Positions 16,988-26,172 of a stretch of DNA of 64,000 bases are shown piece by piece. Position numbers and translations under genes: made by a program. The stretch spans positions 1 through 64,000 of the forward strand of contig NZ_JAIVFS010000029.1 in NCBI RefSeq assembly GCF_020829645.1. The letters are read 5' to 3'. This DNA comes from Nostoc mirabile CHAB5784. GTDB lineage: Bacteria > Cyanobacteriota > Cyanobacteriia > Cyanobacteriales > Nostocaceae. Below the pieces are notes generated by a model. The model was not told the origin of the DNA and did no database searches. It was given only the letters and a program-made list of their open reading frames with translations. The number at the start of each line of letters is the position of its first letter. The stretch's first letter is position 1.

Positions 16988-18112
16988 GTGAGTCCAACTG
17001 CTCAATCCACGGCAAGTGCGCGTCGCGTGGTATTTCCTTTTACGGCAATTGTGGGCCAGGAAGAAATGAAACTGGCGTTGCTATTGAACGTGATTGACCC
17101 CAAAATAGGTGGTGTAATGATCATGGGCGATCGCGGCACCGGTAAATCCACAACTATCCGGGCGCTGGCGGATCTGCTGCCAGAAATTTCTGTGGTTGCC
17201 AATGACCCCTTCAGTAGCGATCCTAACGACCCCGATTTGATGAGCGATGAAGTCCGCCAACTGTTAGAACAAGGGGCGGAAATTCCTGTAGCTCATAAAA
17301 AAGTCCAAATGGTAGACCTGCCGCTAGGAGCTACAGAAGACCGAGTTTGTGGCACAATCGATATTGAGAAAGCTTTATCTGAAGGTGTCAAAGCTTTTGA
17401 ACCGGGACTACTGGCAAAGGCTAACCGGGGCATTCTTTATGTGGATGAAGTCAACTTACTAGATGACCACCTCGTAGACGTGCTACTAGATTCCGCCGCG
17501 AGTGGATGGAACACTGTAGAACGAGAAGGTATTTCTATCCGTCACCCAGCGCGTTTTGTTCTTGTGGGTTCTGGAAACCCTGAAGAAGGCGAACTACGCC
17601 CCCAATTGCTCGATCGCTTTGGGATGCACGCAGAAATTCACACCGTAAAAGAACCAGCCTTGCGGGTGCAAATAGTGGAACAACGGGCGGATTTTGACCA
17701 AAATCCTCCAGCATTTCTCGAAAATTACAAACCCCAGCAAGAAGCACTGCAAGAGCAAATTGTCAATGCTCAACAGCTTTTGCCAGAAGTGAAAATGGAC
17801 TATGAACTACGGGTGAAAATTTCTGAAGTCTGCTCAGAACTGGATGTAGATGGTTTGCGGGGTGACATTGTTAGTAACCGCGCCGCCAAAGCTTTAACAG
17901 CTTATGAAGGACGTACTGAAGTTACAGTTGATGATATCCATCGTGTAATTACGCTATGCTTGCGTCACAGACTGCGGAAAGACCCCTTAGAATCGATTGA
18001 TTCTGGCTACAAAGTCGCCAAAGTTTTTAGCCGCGTCTTTGGGGTTGAACTACCAGAAAGTGATGTTGCACAGAAAAACGGCACAGGTCAAAAATTAGGG
18101 GCAAGGGGTTAA
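16988..18112 (+). CDS. chlI: Magnesium chelatase ATPase subunit I
   Basis: ChlI is the AAA+ motor of Mg-protoporphyrin chelatase; with ChlD and ChlH it inserts Mg2+ into protoporphyrin IX at the start of chlorophyll synthesis. The 374 residues start at GTG (MSPTAQSTASARRVVFPF). Walker A is GDRGTGKST at 47-55, Walker B is GILYVDEVNLLDD, and the family marks LVGSGNPEEGELRPQLLDRF and the C-terminal helical lid are present. Length is normal. No other chelatase subunit is in the window. Confidence 0.96.
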   Translation: MSPTAQSTASARRVVFPFTAIVGQEEMKLALLLNVIDPKIGGVMIMGDRGTGKSTTIRALADLLPEISVVANDPFSSDPNDPDLMSDEVRQLLEQGAEIPVAHKKVQMVDLPLGATEDRVCGTIDIEKALSEGVKAFEPGLLAKANRGILYVDEVNLLDDHLVDVLLDSAASGWNTVEREGISIRHPARFVLVGSGNPEEGELRPQLLDRFGMHAEIHTVKEPALRVQIVEQRADFDQNPPAFLENYKPQQEALQEQIVNAQQLLPEVKMDYELRVKISEVCSELDVDGLRGDIVSNRAAKALTAYEGRTEVTVDDIHRVITLCLRHRLRKDPLESIDSGYKVAKVFSRVFGVELPESDVAQKNGTGQKLGARG

Positions 18113-18114
18113 AA

Positions 18115-18142
18115 GTACAGACGCGATTAATCGCGTCTGTAC
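18115..18142. repeat. 28-bp perfect palindrome (copy 1 of 3)
   Basis: GTACAGACGCGATT plus its exact reverse complement starts three bases after the chlI stop. The same core followed by AGGAGTT occurs at 55555-55578 and 58840-58867. At chlI it could act as a terminator, but its recurrence points to a dispersed repeat. Confidence 0.8.
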
Positions 18143-18178
18143 AGGAGTTAGAAGTTTTGAATGGAAAGCTGCTTCATA

Positions 18179-18323
18179 ACTCACAACTTTAATTTCTCAG
18201 TCAAGACTTGAGTATATAACTCACAACTCCTAACTCAGCATTCAGCACTGACTATATAACTCCTAACTCATAACTCCTAACTCATAACTCCTAACTCCTA
18301 ACTCCTAACTCCTAACTCAACAC
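18179..18323. repeat. Short tandem repeats of CTAACTC type
   Basis: Degenerate 7- to 9-bp repeats (CTAACTC, ATAACTC, CAACTC) fill the spacer between chlI and the next small gene. The same unit on the other strand (GGAGTTA) recurs at 55580-55640. These are short tandem repeats common in Nostoc-type spacers. Confidence 0.65.
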
Positions 18324-18328
18324 TGACT

Positions 18329-18625
18329 ATGAGAATTTGGTCTTTTTGGTTCAACAGCTTTATTCTATCTAGCCAATACAACCCGCCCAGGTTTGTAGAA
18401 TTATTGATGCTCTTATTAGCGATCGCACTGCTTGCAATAGCCAGTATTTTACCAGATAAGCCCTATTTAATCTTAGGCTTGAGCTTAGTAGTTGGGGCAT
18501 CTATTTCTATCTTAGTGCGGGAAGCGATCGCGCCCTCACCCCAGACGCGAATTACCCAACTAACAGCATCGTTATTGCTCATCATCAGCCTCTATGGTTT
18601 TGCTGATTTAATGTACGCTCTTTAA
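18329..18625 (+). CDS. Small membrane protein, unknown
   Basis: The 98-residue protein has about three hydrophobic segments (LLMLLLAIALLAIASIL, LILGLSLVVGASISILV, ITQLTASLLLIISLYGFADL). I do not recognise a family. The codon at residue 27 (ATG in VELLMLLL) is a possible later start. It follows chlI on the same strand after 216 nt of repeats, so co-transcription is uncertain. Confidence 0.6.
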   Translation: MRIWSFWFNSFILSSQYNPPRFVELLMLLLAIALLAIASILPDKPYLILGLSLVVGASISILVREAIAPSPQTRITQLTASLLLIISLYGFADLMYAL

Positions 18626-18708
18626 TGGGGAGTGGGGAGTGGGGAATAGGGAATAGGGAAGAAACTTAATCAACAATGTCCAATGCCCCATGCCCAATGC
18701 CCAATAAT

Positions 18709-19797
18709 TTACCAATTCTGCATTTCCACCAATTCCATACACAACTCATTAATTTGCTCTAAATCGGGTTTGTGAGGTAAAGCAGATTGTTCGTAAACAA
18801 TTTCCATTTCAGCGACTAAATCTTCTGCCATTTTCATCACCTGCTCATAAGAATACTCACCCTTTAAAATAGCTTTTAAATCCTCAAAATCACCAGCTAT
18901 TTTCCTATCTACAATCACTTCACCTCGCCGCAATATTTCTACTCCACTGCGTAGCAATCTAATGCAGTGCATCCCATGTTTGAGGTCAAAACCCGATTTT
19001 CTTTCCATTTCTGCCCTAGCCGGATTCCTATTTTCCTGCCAAGATAAGTAAGCCTTCCATTCTCTTAAAGCTATTTGATAACTTTGGCTTTTCTGAAGTA
19101 GGCGGATAAAATCTTTACGGCTATTGGTTAAATATTGGGTATATTCCAAAGTTTCATCTGGCAAAGTGTATTGTTTCAATACGCCTTTAAAATCAATATC
19201 TGCCGTCAGCAATTGATATAATTGTTCCGCTTCTTCCAAAAACTCAATCCGTCCTCTGATTAAATTATAAAGATACTCCAAAAAAGCATTTAGCTCATCT
19301 TTGCTGAGGGGTGCTTCGTCTTCTATGGCGAAGTCAGATGGTATTGGTTTTTTTTGCGGTGGCTTTAACAACCATTTACGATGAGTTTCCATCTTTTTGA
19401 TTTGGGCAAAGGCATAACCAGTGTAAGTATGTTTTACCTTCTTACTCAAAAATAACTGTTTATGATTGATTAAATGCTGTCCGACTGCGCTTAAAAAAGG
19501 ATAGTTATTTAACCAGAGCAATTCTAAAACATTGGGATTCGCGCCCGCTAATAACTGGAGAATTTTTCTTAATTCATATATAACTGTGTCTTTGTTGCCA
19601 TCTATAAATGGAAATATTCCTGGTTCCTCCCAACCAGCATCTTTTTGTTCTATCCGGTCAAATCCCAAGTAGTACCTTTTGGGTGCGATAAATACTCCCC
19701 GATAATCAAAGTCTGAATCTGGACGATTTAAACCATAGCCGTGGCTACCTGCCAAACCAATTAAAATAGTTCTTTGCTCAACTTCTATTCTTTTCAT
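18709..19797 (-). CDS. Nucleotidyltransferase of the DNA polymerase beta superfamily (COG3541-like)
   Basis: The 362-residue protein begins with the nucleotidyltransferase signature GSHGYGLNRPDSDFDYRG at 17-34: the GS motif plus the D29/D31 metal-binding pair. The remainder is helical and resembles the YcgL/COG3541 predicted nucleotidyltransferases (MHCIRLLRSGVEILRRGE near the C-terminus). The substrate is not known. Related minimal nucleotidyltransferases can act as toxins or modify tRNA or proteins. The gene stands alone. Confidence 0.8.
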   Translation of the reverse strand: MKRIEVEQRTILIGLAGSHGYGLNRPDSDFDYRGVFIAPKRYYLGFDRIEQKDAGWEEPGIFPFIDGNKDTVIYELRKILQLLAGANPNVLELLWLNNYPFLSAVGQHLINHKQLFLSKKVKHTYTGYAFAQIKKMETHRKWLLKPPQKKPIPSDFAIEDEAPLSKDELNAFLEYLYNLIRGRIEFLEEAEQLYQLLTADIDFKGVLKQYTLPDETLEYTQYLTNSRKDFIRLLQKSQSYQIALREWKAYLSWQENRNPARAEMERKSGFDLKHGMHCIRLLRSGVEILRRGEVIVDRKIAGDFEDLKAILKGEYSYEQVMKMAEDLVAEMEIVYEQSALPHKPDLEQINELCMELVEMQNW

Positions 19798-19967
19798 ATC
19801 ACCTGATTAAAATATAGTCATCCTAACTCATGAGTTAAGCAGGTGGGGAGATCGAGAGCAGAGGGGTAAGGGGATAAATGACAAATGAAAAATGAAAAAT
19901 GACAAATACCAAATTGTCTTTGTTTGTATTATTTGCTCGAAAGAAGCAAAAAGGAAAATGCACTTCT

Positions 19968-20015
19968 GGTGATGACGACAAGGCAGAAGGCAGAGGCGTT
20001 TATGATTGCAAGCCG
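19968..20015. repeat. 48-bp inverted repeat, left arm of TPR cassette
   Basis: This segment (GGTGATGACGACAAGGCAGA...) matches the reverse complement of 22813-22860 at 43 of 48 positions by my count. The pair brackets the two genes 20139-22806 and nothing else. Confidence 0.75.
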
Positions 20016-20138
20016 CAACACTTAACTGTGAGGAAGAAAACTGTTTATTCGCTTGATACACTGGAAAAATTACTGAAATTTCAAGGATGATCGCGCAATT
20101 CAAGGTAAAATACAGTGATTTTCAAAGGGGTTATAAAC

Positions 20139-20600
20139 GTGGAGCCAATCACATTGACTGCTACTACAATGATCGCCACCGTGTTCTTCTCAGAAGCCGT
20201 AAAAGAAGGAGGAAAATCACTGGGGACAGCCGTTTCCAAGATGGTGAGTCAATTGATTACGGCAGTTCGGAATAAATTCAAAGCAGCCGGAACTGAAGGA
20301 CTGCTGACACGGGCAGAAAAGCAACCCACAGAGGCAAACATTAACCTAGTGAAGGCAGAGTTAGCGGTACAAATGGAGGAGGATGCTGGATTTGCTGCTG
20401 AGTTAAACGATTTGCTGGCTCAATTGCAAGCAACTGAGGTGGTGCGTCAGGTGATTTTAAAGGGCATTGAGGTATCTGGCAACCTGGAAGCTGAAGATGT
20501 AACCCAGAAAGCAAGTCGCGGTAGTTCGGTTGAGCAGGAAATGCTGAGGGATGTGAAGGCGCAAAACATCAGGTTGGGCAATTTGTCTCAGGAGAGCTAG
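20139..20600 (+). CDS. Hypothetical helical protein paired with the TPR protein
   Basis: I chose the GTG at 20139 (153 residues, MEPITLTATTMIATVFFSEA), since AAAGGGG lies about 9 nt upstream and related cyanobacterial proteins start this way; the frame opens eight codons earlier. An N-terminal hydrophobic helix is followed by a charged helical region. The C-terminus has the motif AQNIRLGNLSQ, close to ARDIQIGQIVQ in the next gene. Four bases separate the two genes, so they are likely one operon. Function is unknown; small proteins of this type commonly precede signalling or NTPase proteins. Confidence 0.6.
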   Translation: MEPITLTATTMIATVFFSEAVKEGGKSLGTAVSKMVSQLITAVRNKFKAAGTEGLLTRAEKQPTEANINLVKAELAVQMEEDAGFAAELNDLLAQLQATEVVRQVILKGIEVSGNLEAEDVTQKASRGSSVEQEMLRDVKAQNIRLGNLSQES

Positions 20601-20604
20601 TACC

Positions 20605-22806
20605 ATGCGTTCTGACAAAGATCCTTCCGAAGCAAATCATTCTCACGAGCGAATCAATCAAAATGCCGTTAACAACGTCACGGCACGAGACATCCAGATT
20701 GGTCAGATTGTTCAAAAGATTGTGTATCTGGGGCAGCCGTTCAACAGTCATCACTTACGCTTTGTTCAGTTTCTGGCAAACTCGGCGTATCTTACCTGCC
20801 TGATAGGGGGATTCATTCGCTTATGGCAAAACGGTGCTGATTTTACGACGCTGCTGATGATAATTATTGCCAGTGCTTTGCTATCGCTGACTTGCTTGTA
20901 CTATGCCTGGTTCTGGAAACCGGAAGTTCAGGATAAAAACGCTCCAAGCTCTGAGCAGTCTGACTCGGAGTTGATGAAAGCACAACAAATTAAGCAACGA
21001 TCGCGTCAACGGACACGTCGTTTAGCAATTGTCGGAATCTTCGCCATTCCGCTGCTGACCTTTGGCGGATTTTTCGTGTGGCGATCGCTGCCTCCGCCTC
21101 ATGTGCTGTTGTTGGTTGCCAATTTTGATGGAGTTGATCCTCAAAAATATCAAGTGACAGAAACCATTGTGCGGAACCTGCGGAATGCAACAGAACCTTA
21201 TGCTGATGTTAAGGTGCCAGCGCTAAACAAAACTATTACCGAACAGCAAGGCAGCGAGGTCGCCCGTGCGGAAGGTGAGCAGAAAAAAGCATCGATCGTG
21301 ATTTGGGGGGATTATGGTGTCACCCCAACAAATGTACAAGTCAGCACTCACTTTGAAGTGCTAATATCCCCGGACTATTTTCCTAAACTGGGAACAACAG
21401 CCAGAGGTGAAGCCCAAATCCTGCCGCTTGCCGAACTCGAAAGCTTTAAACTACAAACTCGTCTTTCTAAAGAGATGAGTTATCTGACTATATTTACACT
21501 AGGCATGGTGCGATATACTGCAAATAAGTGGGATGAAGCCATTGCCCTTTTCAGCGATGCCTTAGCTCAGGTAAAATCAGAAACCAATGTATCTACGCTA
21601 AATCAAGGGGTCGTTCATTTTTACAGTGGAATCTGTTTTTACAACAATAGCAATTTTACCCAAGCGATCGCAGACTACAAAAAAGCCATAGAACTTAAGC
21701 CGGACTTTGTTGAGGCTTACAATAATCTAGGTAATGCTTACACAAAGCAAGGCGACTATAACCAAGCTTTTACAGACTACAACAAAGCCATCAACCTCAA
21801 TCCAAATCTTGCTGAGGCTTATAACGGTCGGGGAATTGTTTACAGAAACCAGGGCAAATATACTCAAGCCCTCGTAGACTTTAACAAAGCTATCGACCTC
21901 AAGCCAGACAATGCTGAGGCTTACACCGGTCGGGGGAATGTTTACGTCGCTCAGGGCGACTTTGCCCAAGCTATCATAAACTACAACAAAGCGATCAAAC
22001 TCAATTCCAACCTTATTGAGCCTTACTATAATCGTGGGGTTGCTTATGTTGGTCAGGGCAACTACACTAAAGCCTTTGCAGACTACAACAAAGCCATCGA
22101 ACTCGATCCGAGCGCTGCTGAGGCTTACATCAATCGAGGGAATGCCTATGTTGATCAGGGCAACCTTACCCAAGCCTTCATAGACTTTAACAAAGCCATC
22201 AAACTCAATAAGAACCTTTCTGAGGCTTACATCGGTCTAGGGAATGTTTATGCAAAGCAGGGCAACTTCACCAAAGCTTTTGCAGACTACAACAAAGCTA
22301 TCAAACTTGATCCGAGCGCTGCTGAGGCTTACAACGGTCGGGGGGCTGTTTATGCAAAGCAGGGTAACTTCACCCAAGCGATCGCAGATTACACCCAAGC
22401 CATCAAACTTAAGCGGGACTTTTCTGGGGCTTACAACAATCGAGGAAATGCTTACTACAATCAGGGTAACTATAGTCAAGCCATTTTGAATTACAACAAA
22501 GCCATCAAACTCAAGCAAGGCAACGCTAATGCTTACAACGGTCGCGGGATAGTTTACATCAAGCAGGGCAACTACACCCAAGCTATTGCAGACTTCAACG
22601 AAGTCATCAAACTCAAGCCGAACACTGCTGAGGCTTACTACAATAAAGCTGGTGTTTACAGCTTAAAAAGAGAGTTCAAGGAAGCGATCAAGAATTTGCA
22701 ACGAGCAATCCAATTAGATGCAAAGCTTCGGGAGAATGCAAAAACAGATTCCGACTTTGATAACATCCGCAAAGATGAGCAGTTCCGGGCTTTAGTAGGG
22801 GAGTAG
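20605..22806 (+). CDS. Membrane-anchored TPR repeat protein
   Basis: The 733-residue protein has three likely membrane helices at about 52-72, 81-102 and 140-159, a domain at about 165-290 with no family I can name (VLLLVANFDGVDPQKY...), then ten or more TPR units from about 295 to 725 with the consensus AYxxRGNxYxxQGxxxxAxxDYNKAIxLxP. The very similar repeats suggest recent internal duplication. TPR arrays bind partner proteins. The N-terminus carries ARDIQIGQIVQ, shared with its small upstream partner. The stop is 6 nt from the right inverted repeat. Confidence 0.85.
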   Translation: MRSDKDPSEANHSHERINQNAVNNVTARDIQIGQIVQKIVYLGQPFNSHHLRFVQFLANSAYLTCLIGGFIRLWQNGADFTTLLMIIIASALLSLTCLYYAWFWKPEVQDKNAPSSEQSDSELMKAQQIKQRSRQRTRRLAIVGIFAIPLLTFGGFFVWRSLPPPHVLLLVANFDGVDPQKYQVTETIVRNLRNATEPYADVKVPALNKTITEQQGSEVARAEGEQKKASIVIWGDYGVTPTNVQVSTHFEVLISPDYFPKLGTTARGEAQILPLAELESFKLQTRLSKEMSYLTIFTLGMVRYTANKWDEAIALFSDALAQVKSETNVSTLNQGVVHFYSGICFYNNSNFTQAIADYKKAIELKPDFVEAYNNLGNAYTKQGDYNQAFTDYNKAINLNPNLAEAYNGRGIVYRNQGKYTQALVDFNKAIDLKPDNAEAYTGRGNVYVAQGDFAQAIINYNKAIKLNSNLIEPYYNRGVAYVGQGNYTKAFADYNKAIELDPSAAEAYINRGNAYVDQGNLTQAFIDFNKAIKLNKNLSEAYIGLGNVYAKQGNFTKAFADYNKAIKLDPSAAEAYNGRGAVYAKQGNFTQAIADYTQAIKLKRDFSGAYNNRGNAYYNQGNYSQAILNYNKAIKLKQGNANAYNGRGIVYIKQGNYTQAIADFNEVIKLKPNTAEAYYNKAGVYSLKREFKEAIKNLQRAIQLDAKLRENAKTDSDFDNIRKDEQFRALVGE

Positions 22807-22812
22807 ATGTTA

Positions 22813-22860
22813 CGGCTTGCAATTAAAAACGCCTCTACCTTCTGCTTTGTCGCCATCACC
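22813..22860. repeat. 48-bp inverted repeat, right arm of TPR cassette
   Basis: This is the inverted counterpart of 19968-20015, beginning immediately after the TPR gene. See the left arm. Confidence 0.75.
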
Positions 22861-22879
22861 AAAAATTACTAAAAACCTA

Positions 22880-22988
22880 TTAATGCGTCGGCTTGCATTG
22901 TTAATCCATCCAATGCATTATCTTAGAATGTTAATGCGTTTCCCTGCATTAAAAAGGCTACGCTTTTACGCGAAACTACACTTAGTTT
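22880..22988. mobile_element. Decayed copy of the 21-bp-array element (copy 3)
   Basis: The right part, read in reverse (CTAAGTGTAGTTTCGCGTAA, then AGCGTAGCC and TTAATGCAGGG), follows the left terminus of the 2647 element with scattered changes. The interior keeps a few GCATTG/AATGCGTCGGC units. The other terminus is not recognisable. Confidence 0.6.
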
Positions 22989-23089
22989 AACAAAAATGCC
23001 CCTAAAGGAGATGATGCAACGATATCCCTTTAAGGAGCAAAACTTGTCAATTCAGTTTTTCCTATAATTTCGGTTTCCTACAACAGAAA

Positions 23090-23323
23090 TTATCTAGGAT
23101 TAATATGCCGTCTATTCCCCCATCCTGGATTAACAATGGCGGCTAAATCTTCTTCAGACAATTTGTTAATTTCATTGTCCAGTTCTTCGACGCTGAAATC
23201 ATAGCCACGCTCTTGAGCAATCTTGACGAAGGCTTCTGGATTAGCTGTTGCTTTGAGTCTTTGCTGTAGTGCTTGATCTTGTTTTACGGCTTCAAAAAGT
23301 CGGGTAGCATTTTGCTGTGTCAT
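23090..23323 (-). CDS. Nif11-type peptide precursor (RiPP leader family)
   Basis: The 77-residue protein has the Nif11/nitrile-hydratase-like leader: ATRLFEAVKQDQALQQRLKA, then GYDFSVEELDNEI and LSEEDLAAIVN. These leaders guide lanthipeptide-type or other modifying enzymes. The C-terminal 13 residues, PGWGNRRHINPR and one preceding residue, would be the core; they lack Cys, Ser and Thr, so a lanthionine product is impossible. No modifying enzyme or transporter is adjacent. AGGAGAT lies upstream of the ATG. A role other than precursor is possible. Confidence 0.8.
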   Translation of the reverse strand: MTQQNATRLFEAVKQDQALQQRLKATANPEAFVKIAQERGYDFSVEELDNEINKLSEEDLAAIVNPGWGNRRHINPR

Positions 23324-23708
23324 GACAGTTTATCTCCTGTTTTAAATATCAGGTTTGAATCTAGTAATTTGACTCCTGTGAAATCACTAAATTTTAGTGA
23401 AGAACCTTTAGATTAAGAGTGTAAGTTTAATTTTAAAACAAAGAAGATAATTGTGTAGATTCTGATAAGAAAATATAAGTTTTAGTCTAAATATTTCTGC
23501 TAATTTATAAAAGTCAGCCCTAAGATGGAAGCAGTATTTAACTAAATAACATTGATTTTGAATTATCAATGCATTTTACATTCTTTGCGTGGGTGATTCA
23601 GTCATAACGACTTTTGGCAAATAAAAGCTTGACTTGACACCTGTTCATAAAATAGTATGTTAGATTGTCTGTCTAATTCCTGCTCGGATCAGGTAGACAT
23701 ATTACAAA

Positions 23709-23747
23709 AGCTGGCTGCATCGTCTCTACAGGAGATAAAAACCAGCT
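23709..23747 (+). promoter_or_regulatory. Hairpin in the rplU leader
   Basis: AGCTGG (23709-23714) can pair with CCAGCT (23742-23747) within the roughly 120-nt stretch before rplU. Ribosomal-protein leaders that bind L21 are known in other bacteria, but I cannot match this one to a known motif. The remaining spacer back to 23324 shows nothing else I can support. Confidence 0.35.
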
Positions 23748-23776
23748 ACCTGTACGGCAACCTCAAGGACAATTCC

Positions 23777-24184
23777 ATGACCTACGCGATTATTGAAACT
23801 GGCGGCAAACAAATACGAGTAGAGCCAGGGCGGTTTTACGATATTGAACTGCTTGCGATCGAACCAGATGAAAAAGTTACAATAGACTCTGTATTACTCG
23901 TGCAGCACGATGGTGAAGTTACCATTGGACAGCCACTAGTGACAGGTGCGACTGTAGAAGGGACTGTAATGCGACATTACAGAGGTCGTAAAGTTCTGGT
24001 ATACAAGATGAAGCCCAAAAAGAAAACCCGCAAAAAGCGGGGGCATCGTCAGGAAATTACCAGACTTATGATTGACTCCATTACCCTTAATGGTGAAGTA
24101 TTTGCTTTCCAAGGAGAAACGGAGAAGGAAACCCCCGTTTTAGATGAGACTCCTGCCGAAGAAGTTGAAACCGCTGCTGAATAA
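23777..24184 (+). CDS. rplU: 50S ribosomal protein L21
   Basis: L21 binds 23S rRNA in the large subunit. The true start is the ATG at 23777 (MTYAIIETGGKQIRVEPG), preceded by AAGGACA; the open frame extends 40 codons upstream without similarity. The 135 residues include HYRGRKVLVYKMKPKKKTRK, the basic RNA-binding segment, and an acidic tail after about residue 115 that is a usual cyanobacterial extension. rpmA follows after 30 nt. Confidence 0.96.
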   Translation: MTYAIIETGGKQIRVEPGRFYDIELLAIEPDEKVTIDSVLLVQHDGEVTIGQPLVTGATVEGTVMRHYRGRKVLVYKMKPKKKTRKKRGHRQEITRLMIDSITLNGEVFAFQGETEKETPVLDETPAEEVETAAE

Positions 24185-24214
24185 TAATAAAGAGAAGATA
24201 CATAAGAGGAAATC

Positions 24215-24511
24215 ATGGCTCATAAGAAAGGAACAGGTAGTACACGCAACGGTCGTGATTCTAATGCCCAACGTCTGGGTGTCAAGCGTTATGGTGGTCA
24301 AGTTGTACGTGCAGGAAACATTCTCGTGCGTCAGCGTGGTACCAAATTCCACCCTGGTAACAATGTCGGTATTGGTAGCGATGACACTCTTTTTGCCTTA
24401 ATCGACGGTGTTGTAATGTTTGAGAGAAAGGGCAAAACCCGTAAAAAAGTTAGTGTTTATTTACCCATAACTGCTGCTGAGGCAGCCCCTGCTGAGGCAG
24501 TAGCAAGTTAG
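24215..24511 (+). CDS. rpmA: 50S ribosomal protein L27
   Basis: L27 sits near the peptidyl-transferase centre. The 98-residue sequence begins MAHKKGTGSTRNGRDSNAQR, the hallmark of the family without the cleaved Firmicutes N-terminal extension. An alanine-rich C-terminal tail follows the normal end. AGAGGAA precedes the ATG. It forms the usual rplU-rpmA pair. Confidence 0.96.
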   Translation: MAHKKGTGSTRNGRDSNAQRLGVKRYGGQVVRAGNILVRQRGTKFHPGNNVGIGSDDTLFALIDGVVMFERKGKTRKKVSVYLPITAAEAAPAEAVAS

Positions 24512-24516
24512 AGTAG

Positions 24517-24544
24517 TTAGGGTGGGCACTGTTGCCCACCCTAA
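24517..24544 (+). terminator. Terminator of rplU-rpmA
   Basis: A perfect 12-bp stem, TTAGGGTGGGCA / TGCCCACCCTAA with a 4-nt loop, begins 5 nt after the rpmA stop. No T-run follows. Confidence 0.7.
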
Positions 24545-24887
24545 TTGCTAGTTAGCGATCGCATGTCCCAGTAGTTGCTTAAAAGTCGCTTTGTTCCTTT
24601 GTTGCCGATAGATTAGTATCAGGAGCATCAAAGCGCAGATATTCTTCAATAACAAAATAAGCTGTTACGCATTTAAGTTGTATATTTACTCGTGTTCGCG
24701 CAGCGTCTCCGTCAGGAGAGGGTTGTCATTAGTCAATTGTAGTCTTAACGATTGCAATGTACAATCTAGACGCCCATCAGCTGATCACTGTCCCCACTGT
24801 CATACTATTTACAATTCCTCAATCTTTACTTGCCCTAAAGCTAGGAAGCATCCGTCTAATTAAGTCTATGTTCCTGTAGAGGTACTT
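24545..24887. other. Spacer before the molybdoenzyme gene
   Basis: No gene or clear signal is seen. It contains a GCGCAGCGTCTCCG phrase (about 24696) of a kind scattered through Nostoc spacers. Confidence 0.4.
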
Positions 24888-25604
24888 ATGAGTCTGATTC
24901 TTCCCAAACGCACCCTATCCCGTCGCCGATTACTGCAAGTATCTGGACTTTCAGGGGTAGGCTTTCTTTTAGGTGGCTGTGGGACAAATTTGTTCTCAGA
25001 TAATCTGCGGCAAATATCTGAGCCATTAAACCAAAGTCTTGAAGCACTCCTGCTAAGTCAAAAACCAGTACCAGAATTTCCTGTCAGTGCCATAGAACCA
25101 GACAAATTGCTGGTTAATACCTTTGACTTCACCCCGCAAATTGATCCGGCGCAGTTTCGCCTGACGATTGATGGCGAGGTTAGTAACGCGATGCAATTGA
25201 GTATGGCAGATATTCAAAAACTCCCCTTGACTTCAATGGTAATTCGCCATGTGTGTGTTGAAGGCTGGGCTGCGATCGCTCAATGGGGAGGTGTGCGATT
25301 ACGAGACTTGGTAGCGCTGGTACAGCCTAAGTCAAATGTCCGCTATGTCTACTTTAAATCTGCTGATGGCTACTATGAAAGCTGGGATATTGCCTCTGCT
25401 GTACATCCCCAAACTCTCATGGCTTATCAAAAGAATGGACAAACTTTATCAGTTGATAATGGTGCGCCTATGCGTCTAGCATCCCCAATTAAACTGGGCT
25501 ACAAGCAAAGCAAGTGGGTGACTCAAATTACATTCGTCAGCAATTTGTTACCTCGTAAAGGCTATTGGGAGGATCAGGGCTATGAGTGGTTTGCTGGGTT
25601 ATGA
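24888..25604 (+). CDS. YedY/sulfite-oxidase-like molybdopterin oxidoreductase, Tat lipoprotein
   Basis: The 238-residue protein has a twin-arginine signal (SRRRLLQ, residues 11-17) and a lipobox ending LGGC with Cys31, so it is probably exported folded and lipid-anchored. Residues about 75-235 are the oxidoreductase molybdopterin-binding domain. Cys123 in RHVCVEGW is the expected molybdenum ligand, and WGGVRLRDLV and GYKQSKWV are family marks. Relatives (MsrP/YedY) reduce oxidised methionine in the periplasm with a heme membrane partner, which is not adjacent here. Substrate is unproven. Confidence 0.85.
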   Translation: MSLILPKRTLSRRRLLQVSGLSGVGFLLGGCGTNLFSDNLRQISEPLNQSLEALLLSQKPVPEFPVSAIEPDKLLVNTFDFTPQIDPAQFRLTIDGEVSNAMQLSMADIQKLPLTSMVIRHVCVEGWAAIAQWGGVRLRDLVALVQPKSNVRYVYFKSADGYYESWDIASAVHPQTLMAYQKNGQTLSVDNGAPMRLASPIKLGYKQSKWVTQITFVSNLLPRKGYWEDQGYEWFAGL

Positions 25605-26172
25605 GGGGGCAAGGGAGGCAGGGGGAGAAAATTTTACCCTAGACCTCTTGCAAAAGTCCCTAACACCCCACCCCCAACCCCTCCCCGATGCTTTGGGGCT
25701 ACGGTGTACACACAAGTCGCGCGATCCATATTGGTCAATTCGTGCCCGTTGCCACTTGGATGAGGAACCGAACTGGGCTTTGCCCTACGGCTATGCAGTT
25801 AAACAACGGAGACAGGGGAAATAACAATTCAAAATTCAAAATGACGCTCGCGGACTCGCTCATAGCGTTGCCATGCCGAAGGCTTTACGCTGCGCTAACA
25901 AAATTCAAACATTTTAGACATTTTGCCTACGGTATGCTGCGCGAACAGACGGGGATTTAAACCGCGACTGAAGCTGATCGGAGGCGGAGTGGCTCCGACT
26001 CCGCGCTACGTGTAATGGTTGGGGTCTTAAACCCGTTTATTTACGATAAATCTAAACAGCAGGTGTTGCGATCGCAATTCTAAGGGTTTGAGATTGCCAA
26101 GCTGCGATCGCAATTTACTTGTGTTTAAACGCAGATAATAATACCAATTTGAAAAATGATTGCGACAGATGT
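25605..26172. other. Repeat-rich spacer
   Basis: No gene is supported. It contains the half inverted repeat TAGACCTCTTGCAAAAGTCCC (25640-25660) related to 130-180, and phrases such as GCGGACTCGCTCATAGCG and GGTATGCTGCGCGAACAGACGG that recur as Nostoc spacer debris. Confidence 0.5.

Noticed and set aside
16769..16988. Two short ORFs before chlI
   Set aside because: They are made of the CTCCCTCAT repeat.
19899..20090. 63-codon ORF before the TPR cassette
   Set aside because: It lies across the left inverted repeat and has no ribosome-binding site.
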